NCBI GenBank assembly: GCA_024509875.1
Contig: JAMPIV010016236.1
Span: 62,001-126,000 of the forward strand
Origin: Oreohelix idahoensis
Taxonomy: Eukaryota; Mollusca; Gastropoda; Stylommatophora; Oreohelicidae
Direction: 5' to 3'
DNA length: 64,000 nt
The notes below the pieces were generated by a model, which did not search any database, was not told where the DNA came from, and saw only the letters and a list, made by a program, of their open reading frames with translations. Below, piece by piece: positions 47,194-58,557 of the stretch (its first letter is position 1; each line of letters begins with the position of its first letter). The position numbers and the translations under genes are program-made.

Positions 47194-47975
47194 GACCTTG
47201 TACATGTGGCCGGCAACCTCATTATGTAAAACAGACTGCCACAGAAACTACCGCGGCAAGAGCACACGTATGTTACCGGGGCCCGAAAGGGGAGCAAAGA
47301 ATAGTAACACTGTTCTCTACCATGCATGTCGTAGAAAGCGACTAAGGAGGGTTGGGCATGAGGCTGGTTACCCCATCCTGTAAAAAAATTTAAACCACAA
47401 AAAACTTAAAACAAACATGGACAAGTCAATTAAGGAAAATAAAACACAGCCATCCAAGACAGGAGAAGGTCCTCTCGCAGGGAGGCGTATGAAGTAACAC
47501 AGAGAAAGCTGAAAGGAGTCTGTGTTACTGACTAACTTGCTCTCTTCTAGGAGAACCTCCAGATTTGGCACCTGGAATGTTCGGACAAGGGAAAGCGGCA
47601 CAAGTAGCAGCAGAAATGAGAGAATATAAAATCGAGGTTCTGGGACTGTGTGAAACAAAGTGGAAGGGGGTAGACAAGAAGAAACTCATCACAGGGGAAT
47701 TGGTGCTGTCCTCGGGACATGAAGACGATGGCGATGGATAGGACACACACTGAGGAAACCTGTTGATAGCATTACAAGGCAGTCCTTGTTCTGGAACCCC
47801 CAGGGCAAGAGGGGCAGAGATAGACCAGGAAGCATGGAGAAGAGAGCTGGAAATAGAGGTAAAAATGATGAGGAGAACGTGGAAAGAACTTGAGATGATG
47901 GCACGTGACAGGAAGACTTGGCATGTGTTTGTTAAAGGCTTATGCTCCTTTAGGAGTGGAGGGTTATGATGATGA
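47194..47975 (+). mobile_element. Internally deleted RTE-like LINE (5' region joined to 3' end)
   Basis: It opens with the structured 5' region (GTGGCCGGCAACCTC at 47206-47220, hairpin GTCGTAGAAAGCGAC at 47328-47342, GAGGCTGGTTACCCC at 47360-47374). The start of the endonuclease follows: TWNVRT in one frame, then KAAQVAAEMREYKIEVLGLC and ETKWKG in another. At about 47717 it jumps to the ORF2 C-terminus [20 protein letters not shown] and RDRKTWHVFVKGLCSFRSGG, stop and (ATG)n tail at 47967-47980. Most endonuclease and all RT are missing. Having both ends, it resembles a nonautonomous derivative copied by its parent's enzyme. Confidence 0.78.
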
Positions 47976-47980
47976 TGATG

Positions 47981-48135
47981 ATGGGGCCGGCAACATCATT
48001 ATGTAAAACAGACTACCAAAGAAACTACCGCGGCATGAGTACACGTATGCATTGGTGGAGGCTTAAGGCAAGGGAGACCAGTGGTGGTAGCTGCCTGCTC
48101 CATAGGGAGCAAAAAGGGACATAATAATTATGATA
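47981..48135 (+). repeat. Second copy of the RTE-like 5' structured region
   Basis: GGGGCCGGCAACATC (47983-47997), CAGACTACCAAAGAAACTAC and hairpin GCTCCATAGGGAGC (48097-48110) repeat the 5' region of the preceding element, directly after its tail. Confidence 0.7.
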
Positions 48136-48159
48136 ATGATGTGGTAGCAGTAATTCTAA

Positions 48160-48505
48160 TATCTGTCTCCACCCCCATCTCCCCACGGAACTACACGGGT
48201 ATAGAAGGTGTGTCTGCTCAACCAATACCCTTTAGCTCCCCAAGCAGCATAGGCCATCAACAAACACATGCCAAGTCCTGTCACATGCCATCAGCTCAAG
48301 CTCTTTCATGTTTTCCTCATCATTTTCACTTCTGTATCTAATTCTCTTCTCCGTGTGTTTTTTTGTGTGTGTCTACCTCTGCCTCTCTTTCCCTCGGGAT
48401 TCGAGAACAAGAACTGCCTTGTAATGCTATCAACAAGCTTCCTCAATGTGTGTCCTATCCATCGCCAGCGTCTTCTTCTCAGCTCTTGTTCCACTGCCAT
48501 TTATC
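48160..48505 (-). pseudogene. RTE-like LINE 3' end, fragment (inverted)
   Basis: Minus strand encodes [20 protein letters not shown], then a block ending KELELMACDRTWHVFVDGLC, the same C-terminal domain as 47718-47950 but on the other strand, making a tail-to-tail pair. Frame changes present. Confidence 0.8.
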
Positions 48506-49174
48506 TGGTTGACGTGTCTACTCACATATCCTTAAATTAGGTACGACTGTCGCATCTATGTTCCTCGCACGATGGGAGCGCTAAAAGTGCAAACACAAAC
48601 AACACAACAAAACAAACAGTATTTAATAAAACCAAGCTTTTCCCTTTCATCACAAACAGCCCAAGACAAACTATTTCCAAAAGCTTTGAACAGGTAAGTC
48701 AATACACGTACTTTCCCTAGAAACTTTGACTCAACGTCTTTTAGTAAAAAACGCGGATTCTTTACAACAAAACTGTACCAAAAAGTGACATAAAAACACT
48801 GAGACTATCAAAGTCAAAACAACAATGATGACAACAATCAACATACTGGACTAATGCCAAAGTTAGACCATAAGGTGCCCCAATTTATCTCGAGTACACC
48901 TCAATGTGTCCTCGGTCATCTTCTTATAGTCATTATCTTTCCATTCCTGGCAATTTTCGCCCCATCTATTGCCCACAAAAGGTTACTGTCGATCACAAGA
49001 GATCGGAAAATTATTGATGAGTTTCCATTGTATTGATCAATGTGAGGCAAGGCCGTTACAGAAGGTCAAGATACGCTATACTGAGCTTCACCCTCGCCTT
49101 CGCCTTGTGTTCAATCACTGTCCTTGGGTATTCTGAGTAAGTAGTGGTTCTCAGCATGGGATACTTGTACCCCT
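48506..49174. other. Unassigned interval
   Basis: CA/AAC-rich stretch near 48588-48630; no gene or repeat named. Confidence 0.45.
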
Positions 49175-49175
49175 G

Positions 49176-49395
49176 GGGATGATAATAATAATAATAATAG
49201 CCCCTTCAGTCATAACTGACTATGGGAATGCGCCCCTGAGGTGACAGCCCTCGGCTGCTTATTTTCGACGTTTTCTCCTCTCTTCTGCTTGCTGTGCGAG
49301 CTTCTTTTCGCCCAATCTGAGGTGGCGCCATAGGTAGCACCGCCACTTGGTGCGATCGGCAGCTTCATCCTCCCAGATTGCTGGGTTTATGTACA
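49176..49395 (-). pseudogene. LINE C-terminal fragment with (ATT)n tail
   Basis: Minus strand reads AIWEDEAADRTKWRCYLWRH, then LRLGEKKLAQQAEERR, a tail seen at the C terminus of several non-LTR elements (DR.KWR motif). It runs into a trinucleotide tail (TTA)n at 49176-49190, the LINE's 3' end. Family not determined. Confidence 0.6.
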
Positions 49396-49599
49396 AGGGT
49401 ACATCAAGAGATTATAGGTGGTATCTGGTGTTGCATCTAAAATGGCGAATGTTTTTATGCTCTTAGATTTTAGTGAAATATTTACCAGGTAGCTGCAAAA
49501 TAATTTAGATTCTAAATGATGTATGCATAATTACAACATTCCTGTTTCTATTGTTGTTAGAACAAAGAAGGAGGGGGGTGGTAGTATAGCTGCAGACTT

Positions 49600-49935
49600 A
49601 TGGTTAATTTACAAACGACACAGCGCCATAGAAAGCATTCTCTATCTGAAGAAGAGGAGGTTCGTAAATTAGTATCATTTGTGACAACGTATTTAAACGA
49701 TTGTGCATTTGACACAAATATTTTGATACAAATCCGAAAAGTGAAAGAGACGACGTTTCAGCAGACATTGAGAGGTGGATCTACATTTTGGGGGCCCCTT
49801 TTATTAAAAAAAGTGTTGGGGATGGGTAAGAAAATTTTTATAGAAAAAATTGGACTTGAGGTCCTGAAGCTCCATCTTCATAAGCTTCAAAGTAGATCCG
49901 CCTCTGCAGACATTCGCCGTCAATTATCAGCTTAG
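49600..49935 (+). CDS. Unrecognised 111-codon open frame
   Basis: A plus-strand frame with a balanced, charged composition (KHSLSEEEEVRKLVSFVTTY, LEVLKLHLHKLQSRSASADI) better than random low-complexity neighbours. I recognise no domain, signal peptide or catalytic motif. It ends at a normal stop. It might be a host exon, a transposase scrap or chance. The minisatellite arrays begin 600 bp downstream. Confidence 0.22.
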   Translation: MVNLQTTQRHRKHSLSEEEEVRKLVSFVTTYLNDCAFDTNILIQIRKVKETTFQQTLRGGSTFWGPLLLKKVLGMGKKIFIEKIGLEVLKLHLHKLQSRSASADIRRQLSA

Positions 49936-50338
49936 ACGCCTAATTTCAGCCCAATCGCATTATTTAGTTTGGAGTCTTAATAATGCCTACACATCGTTTT
50001 TAGTTAAAAATTTTCAGAGTAGCTAATATTTTTTGGTTCCACTAGAATACAGTACATGCATAAGTGTAAAATAAAACTAACAAATACCCCTTTCTTAGCA
50101 TTCTACGCCCATGATATTATGGGGTATCTGAGAACCTGGCCGATTCTGCAGAGGCTACATAATAATTAAGTGTTGCTATATCATAATTGTGTATTTGTTT
50201 CTGATGTCCAGAAAACCACTAGTGCATGTGATGTGACGATGATACTTGTGGTTTAGATGTGTGCTGGAGATTTTTTTCACCACAAGGTGATCAATATTGT
50301 AGGTAGCAATTACAGTCCATGGTGACTTTTTATTTAGA

Positions 50339-50533
50339 ATGCGGGACAGCTGTAATTACAAATATAATTTATTTTGTTATGTTGGTGTTAGTGAAACATG
50401 CAGTACTGGATTTCGTTATGGCGAGGAAGATTCTGATATCGGCTATTGTTCTGACGAGGAAGATTGTTGTATTTATGAAGATTTTAATGATGATGGTGAT
50501 GATGATTGGGGCATTAGCTATGATTCTAATTAG
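50339..50533 (+). pseudogene. Acidic coding remnant at the head of the minisatellite
   Basis: The frame gives YGEEDSDIGYCSDEEDCCIY and EDFNDDGDDDWGISYDSN, strongly acidic with aromatic residues, ending in TAG TAG. The same frame continues beyond the stops as DEDGGTDYNSDDEDDGTDYN, i.e. directly into the 33-bp repeat. This suggests the array grew from an acidic protein-coding region. Candidate sources (an acidic transposase N-terminus or a host acidic protein) cannot be told apart here. Confidence 0.5.
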
Positions 50534-50559
50534 TAGGATTGTGGTATAGGCAATGATTA

Positions 50560-53335
50560 TGATGAAGATGGCGGTACTGACTATAATTCTGACGATGAAG
50601 ATGATGGTACTGACTATAATTCTGACGAGTAAGATGATGGTACTGACTATAATTCTGACAATGAAGATGATGGTACTGACTATAACTGACGAGTAAGATG
50701 ATGGTACTGACTATAATTCTGACGAGTAAGATGATGGTACTGACTATAACTCTGACGAGTAAGATGGTGGTACTGACTATAATTCTGACAATGAAGATGA
50801 TGGTACTGATTATAACTCTGACGAGTAAGATGATGGTACTGACTATAATTCTGACGAGTAAGATGGTGGTACTTACTATAATTCTGACGAGTCAGATGAT
50901 GGTACTGACTATAACTCTGACGAGTAAGATGGTGGTACTGACTATAATTCTGACGATGAAGATGATGGTACTGATTATAACTCTGACGAGTAAGATGATG
51001 GTACTTACTATAATTCTGACGAGTAAGATGATGGTACTGACTATAATTCTGACGAGTAAGATGGTGGTACTGACTATAATTCTAACGATGAAGATGATGG
51101 TACTGACTATAACTCTGACGAGTAAGATGATGGTACTGACTATAATTCTGACAATGAAGATGATGGTACGGACTATAATTCAGACGAGTAAGATGATGGT
51201 ACTGACTATAATTCTGACGATGAAAGTGATGGTACTGACTATAACTCTGACAATGAAGATGATGGTACTGACTATAATTCTGACGAGTAAGATGGTGGTA
51301 CTGACTATAATTCTGACGAGTAAGATGATGACGAGTAAGATGATGGTACTGACTATAATTCTGACGAGTAAGATGATGGTACTGACTATAACTCTGACGA
51401 GTAAGATGATGGTACTGACTATAATTCTGACGAGTAAGATGATGGTACTGACTATAACTCTGACGAGTAAGATGATGGTACTGACTATAATTCTGACGAG
51501 TAAGATGATGGTACTGACTATAATTCTGACGAGTAAGATGGTGGTACTGACTATAACTCTGACGAGTAAGATGGTGGTACTGACTATAACTCTGACGAGT
51601 AAGACCTGACTATAATTGACGAGTAAGATGCAACTATAACTTGATGATGGTACTTTATTATTTGACGAGTAAGATGGTGACTGACTATAACTGTTTGACG
51701 AGTTATGATGGTACTGACTTAAGCCCGAGTAAGATGATGGTCATCTGACTATGAACTCTATGGTACTGACTATAATTCTGACGGGTAAGATGATGGTACG
51801 GACTATAACTCTGAGTAAGATGATTGTTGACTATAAAACGAGTAAGATGATGGTACTGACTATAATTCTGACGAGTAAGATGATGGTACGGACTATAACT
51901 CTGACGAGTAAGATGATGGTACTGACTATAATTCTGACGAGTAAGATGATGGTACTGACTATAATTCTGACGAGTAAGATGATGGTACTGACTATAATTC
52001 TGACGAGTAAGATGATGGTACTGACTATAATTCTGACGAGTAAGATGATGGTACTGACTATAATTCTGACGAGTAAGATGATGGTACTGACTATAATTCT
52101 GACGATGAAGATGATGGTACTGACTATAATTCTGACGAGTAAGATGATGGTACTGACTATAATTCTCACGAGTAAGATGATGGTACTGACTATAATTCTG
52201 ACGAGTAAAATGATGGTACTGACTATAATTCTGACGAGTAAGATGTTGTTACTGACTATAATTCTGACGAGTAAGATGATGGTACTGACAATAATTCTGA
52301 CGAGTAAGATGATGGTACTGACTATAACTCTGACGAGTAAGATGATGGTACTGACTATAATTCTGACGAGTAAGATGATGGTACAGACTATAATTCTCAC
52401 GAGTAAATGATGTACACTGTCCCCGGGTACTTGACTATACTTCTGACGAGTAAGATGATGGTTGACTTAATTCTGACGAGTAAGATGATGGTCTGACTAT
52501 AATTCTGACGAATAAGATGATGGACTCACTATAATTCTCACGAGCAGATGATGGTACTGACTATAATCCTTAAAATTGGTCTTAACTCTGACGATAAGAT
52601 GAACTGACTAATTCTGACTGTACTGACTATAATTCTGACGAGTAAGATGATGGTACTGACTTTATTTCTCACGAGTAAGATGATGGTCCTGACTATAATT
52701 CTGACGAGTAAAATGATGGTACTGACTATAATTCTGACGAGTAAGATGATGGTACTGACAATAATTCTGACGAGTAAGATGTTGGTACTGACTATAACTC
52801 TGACGAGTAAGATGATGGTACTGACTATAATTCTGACGAGTAAGATGATGGTACTGACTATAATTCTCACGAGTAAGATGATGGTACTAACTATAATTGT
52901 GACGAGTAAGATGATGGTACTGACAATAATTCTGACGAGTAAGATGATGGTACTGACTATAATTCTGACGAATAAGATGATGGTACTGACTATAATTCTG
53001 ACGATGAAGATGATGGTACTGACTAACTCTGACGAGTAAGATGATGTTACTGACTATAATTCTAACGAGTAAGATGATGGTAGTGACTATAATTCTGACG
53101 AGTAAGATGATGGTACTGACTATAATTCTGACGAGTAAGATGATGGTACTGACTATAATTCTGACAATGATGGTTTTAATTCTGACGACACATGATGGTA
53201 CTGACTATGCTTCTGATGAGTAAGATGATGGTACTGACTATAATTCTGACGAGTAAGATGATGGTACTGACTATAATTCTGACGAATAAGATGATGGTAC
53301 TGACTATAATTCTCACGTGTAAGATGATGGTTAGT
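50560..53335 (+). repeat. 33-bp acidic-coding minisatellite, array A (about 80 units)
   Basis: Units read GATGATGGTACTGACTATAA, then TTCTGACGAGTAA, or the variant with GACGATGAAGAT. The variant encodes DDEDDGTDYNS; the common form encodes DDGTDYNSDE then a TAA stop. Because the period is a multiple of three, other frames look open for hundreds of codons (repeating MMVLTIILTSK, or RIIVSTIILLV on the minus strand), but these are artefacts. Order degrades at 51600-51840 and 52400-52640. Unit count is an estimate from length. Confidence 0.95.
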
Positions 53336-53565
53336 TAGTTGCATATCCTTTATAGGACGTGGCAATCAACCCCAGCTTTTACTGGCTGTTTGTGATTTTT
53401 CTAGGCAATTTTTTTCATTCAGTAGTTTGATGCCTGAAGTGCCTTATATTGTTAAAAATCCACACAAAGCGATCTGAACCGCCTGCAGGCGTTTCGAAGA
53501 AATCTGGATTATGAAACTGCGTTCATATCCATTACACAGACGCCGACAAGATGATGAATATAATT
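53336..53565. other. Non-repeat spacer within the minisatellite
   Basis: About 230 bp of unrelated sequence between arrays A and B, with no recognisable gene. It may be original flanking sequence or a small insertion. Confidence 0.6.
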
Positions 53566-54309
53566 CTGAATGCATGGTGACTAACTCTGACGAGTAAAAT
53601 GTTACTGACTATAATTCTGACTTTAAGATGATGGTAACTATAATTCTGACGAGTAAGATATGTACTGACTTTATTTCTCTTCTTTTCTGACTATTCTTCT
53701 TGCATGATGGTACTGACTATAATTCTGACGAGTAAGATGATGGTACTGACTATAATTCTGACGAGTAAGATGATGGTACTGACTATAATTCTGACGAGTA
53801 AGATGATGGTACTGACTATAATTCTGACGAGTAAGATGATGGTACTGACTATAATTCTGACGAGTAAGAAATCTAAAATTCTGAGTAAGATATGGACTGA
53901 CTATCACTGAATGGTACTGACTATAAATTCTGATTACGATGGTCTGACTATAATTCTGACGAGTAAGATGATTACTGACTATAATTCAGACTAGTAAGAT
54001 GATGGTACTGACTATAATTCTGACGAGTAAGATGATTTTACTGACTATAATTCTGACGAGTAAGATGATGGTACTGACTATAATTCTGACGAGTAAGATG
54101 ATGGTACTGATTATAATTCTGACGAGTAAGATGATGGTACTGACTATAATTCTGATGACTAAGATGATGGTACTGACTATAATTCTGACGAGTAAGATGA
54201 TGGTAGTGACTATATCTCTGACGAGTAAGATGATGGTACTGACTATAATTCTGACGATGAAGACGGTGGTACAGATTATAATGTTGACGATGAAAATGGT
54301 GGTACTGAC
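53566..54309 (+). repeat. 33-bp minisatellite, array B (about 20 units)
   Basis: Same unit as array A, disordered at the start (53566-53703) and regular from 53704. The last units (GACGATGAAGACGGTGGTAC, GACGATGAAAATGGTGGTAC) keep the sense form. The array ends at the target duplication CTGAC of family X copy 4. Confidence 0.93.
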
Positions 54310-56504
54310 TGTCACGAAAAATGTTCGTTCTCTTTATCGGGTCTGTAATGCTCTCCGGGAAAAATCACTGTGGACAGGTTTTATGGTCAACGCTTATCTT
54401 ATTATATCTTGTCCTACTTGTCATTCCCTTACAATTACCTATCCGTGCGACCTGTTTCTGAAGCAACATTGACTTCTATTATTGCAGGGTGAAGTGTTTA
54501 CGTTATGTAACAGCTTGAGCCCGACGGAAAGGTCATCAGCATGAACCTAGACGATTGAATGAACAAATGTTTGATATAAGTACATGGTTTGCATATGATT
54601 GCCACTCACCATGTTGTCTCAGTTTACAATTTGGATGGCAGACGGTAATCGGGAAATAAGGTGTCAGCTTGCAAACATGACGTGCCCAAATACACTGTCG
54701 ATTTCACTGAGCTGTCAAAAGATGACAATCTGGTTAAAGATTAAGACAAGGACAGTGATGTAATACTTCTGGCAGATTGAATTTGTTGTGATAATCAACT
54801 ACGATAAAGTAACATCATGGAAGATATCAACAGTGATGAATCTGTGAATTGGGGAGTTGAAAAACATGATAAGTAGCAACGGAAGCGGCAAGACCTTGCA
54901 TGGTCATGGCGTTTGAAAACCACATGTAAAGGGCAATATTTTATGCTGTCATGTAGTAATGTTCTACATGAGTATAGTGGGGGACCCCTACAAAAATCAG
55001 ACACTTATTCGCAATTGAGTTGGCGTTTAAGATGCCAAGATAGACTGATCCTGATTGGACTTCTCTTCCAAGTAGCAACCTGGGTGCGTAGGAACAAAAT
55101 TTCACTAAAATTCTTCAGCGTTGTGAGACTACTTCACTGTCTTCAAATTTCGTCGAGAAGAAATCATAAACAGCCAGGAACACGGAACATTAGGACCAAA
55201 ATATAGGACAGGCCGTAGGACTGGAAGTGAATTCTAAGATTAAAAGACAGTAACCACAGAGATATCACTTTGCGCTTAACTTCTATGATCATACTTCAAT
55301 TGCTCCCAGCTAGACACCGAACACACTTAAACAGTTGCCCGACAATATTCGGACACTTTCTGTGCAAAGGTCTGTGCTCGCCTGAAAAACAACTCGAAGT
55401 AAATTGTATATGTTAATATGTACATTTTATCATTTTATATTTATATTTTGACATGTATCATTTGCTTGTGGATGTACAGTGGCACATGAGGCTGGCAACA
55501 TCACCACTGCAAATAACTTGACACATGAACCACCACTGCAAGAGCTGGTGACTGCTTCATACGGCTTTCCTCACAATGAACCAACAACACAGGTGGACCC
55601 AGGCTTCAAAGAGAGCAGAAAATGAATGATGATATCATGGTGTACATATTTCTTACACAAGCCCTTTAGTAAATTTCTTATGTATGTATATATACCCAAT
55701 ACTTAGCAGAAACATTTTCTCATTTCAGTGTGTGGTACAAGTTTCCAGCAGTCGACGATAGACACTAACATCAAACGGGTCTTAAAGACGCTTGACTACC
55801 TTTGTAATTACCTCAGCCTTAATGCATGAGACGGGTTATGCCAACATATTTGACTATTGAAGAGAAGTACAGATCCAAAGCACCTGTGGGAACCAACAAC
55901 GGCTGATGCAGACGCCAAATGTCTCCACAACGGAACCCAAGTACTATAACAGCGAAGCCAACGAACATTTCACAGTTTTCCATAATTTCCCCCGCAGTTT
56001 AAATCATAAGATGGTGATAAATATCATCGCTTTTTTTTATAAACAACAGTATTTATTTTACATGGTTAAACTATAAGTGGTTATTAAACTCGTTTATCTG
56101 TAACTATAAAGCTATAGTTGGATTCATCATTATTGAGCGAAATGTAAGTCTGCACCCGTATGACTCATATTATTCTAAATACATAACCAGATAGAGCTAT
56201 TAAATTAAGATTTTGCTGAATCACCTTCAGCTAGAGACTCAAAAATACGAGCGAAAGTATATTACTTCACAAAAGGGGCAGGGGAATAATAAGTTCATGA
56301 CAGCTTAGGTGATCAAAGTTGTTATGCTTGCTTTTCTTTAAATCCTTTGAGGCTCCCTTAAATAGGAGCATCATTCTTCTATTTTTATCTCTGCCAAAAG
56401 TAATCTTGAGCGAAGGTATTACCTTTGAAGACCCTCATCACTGTACTCTAACTTTGGCCATTGTTTGACTTCTACTGCAGAGCGGGGGAGACAATAACGC
56501 TACA
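54310..56504 (+). repeat. Family X solo LTR, copy 4 (2195 bp), inserted in the minisatellite
   Basis: Starts TGTCACGAAA, ends CGCTACA. Perfect 5-bp duplication CTGAC at 54305-54309 and 56505-56509, and both flanks are minisatellite units, so the empty site can be read directly (GGTACTGACTGTAATTCTGG). It contains GAGGCTGGCAACATC at 55488-55502 and the shared 3' segment (GAGCGGGGGAGACAATAACG). The first ~1 kb is diverged from other copies. No coding content found. Confidence 0.85.
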
Positions 56505-57115
56505 CTGACTGTAATTCTGGCGATGCAGATGGTTGTAGTGCCTATAATTCTGGTGATATAGATAATGGTAGTGCCTATAACAGTGACGATGAAGGTCCTG
56601 ACTATAATTTTGATGATGGAGATGGTGTTACTGATTATTATTCTAATGATGTAGATGGTGGTACTGACTATTATTCTGACGATGAAGATTGTGTTACTGA
56701 CTATTATTCTAATGATGAAGATGGTGTTACTGACTATTATTCTAATGATGAAGATGGTGGTACTGACTATTATTCTAATGATGAAGATGGTGGTACTGAC
56801 TATTAATTTGACGATGAATATGGTGGTACTGCCTATAATTCTGACCAGTAAGATGGTGGTACTGACTATTATTCTGACGATGAAGATTGTGTTACTGACT
56901 ATTATTCTAATGATGAAGATGGTGGTACTGACTATTATTCTAATGATGAAGATTGTGTTACTGACTATTATTCTAATGATGAAGATGGTGTTACTGACTA
57001 TTATTCTAATGATGAAGATGGTGGTACTGACTATTATTCTAATGATGAAGACGGTGGTACTGATATTACTTTGACGATGGAAATGGTGGTACAGACTATT
57101 AATTTGACGATATAC
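56505..57115 (+). repeat. 33-bp minisatellite, array C (about 18 units, mostly sense)
   Basis: Units such as AATGATGAAGATGGTGGTAC, then TGACTATTATTCT encode NDEDGGTDYYS with few stops: two TAA-type stops near 56806 and 56848, others open for 5-10 units. It is the other half of the array split by family X copy 4. It preserves the coding-type unit while array A is dominated by the stop-bearing unit. Confidence 0.92.
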
Positions 57116-58407
<1,292 letters not shown>

Positions 58408-58489
58408 GGTTCAGATGAAGAACAGTGGGCCATGTTTTCTGTACGGCCTTAATACAGAATTCAGAGACGCAGCAATAAGGGGTAAGGTT

Positions 58490-58546
58490 TAGGTTTAGAA
58501 AACCTGAACCTAACCTTCAACCCTAACCTTAATCCTAACCCTAACG
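58490..58546. repeat. Degenerate CCTAAC repeat (telomere-like)
   Basis: Repeated CCTAACC/CCCTAAC hexamer-like words (ACCCTAACCTTAATCCTAAC) just left of family X copy 3. An interstitial telomere-like tract is possible; the array is short and irregular. Confidence 0.45.
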
Positions 58547-58557
58547 ACGTTGAGGAC

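Noticed and set aside
50698..53223. Very long open frames of repeating MMVLTIILTSK or RIIVSTIILLV
   Set aside because: They are by-products of a 33-bp period in frames other than the acidic one; hydrophobic repetition with no start context and no domain.
50560..57115. CRISPR-like array
   Set aside because: Direct 33-bp tandem units without spacers in a eukaryotic context; it is a minisatellite.
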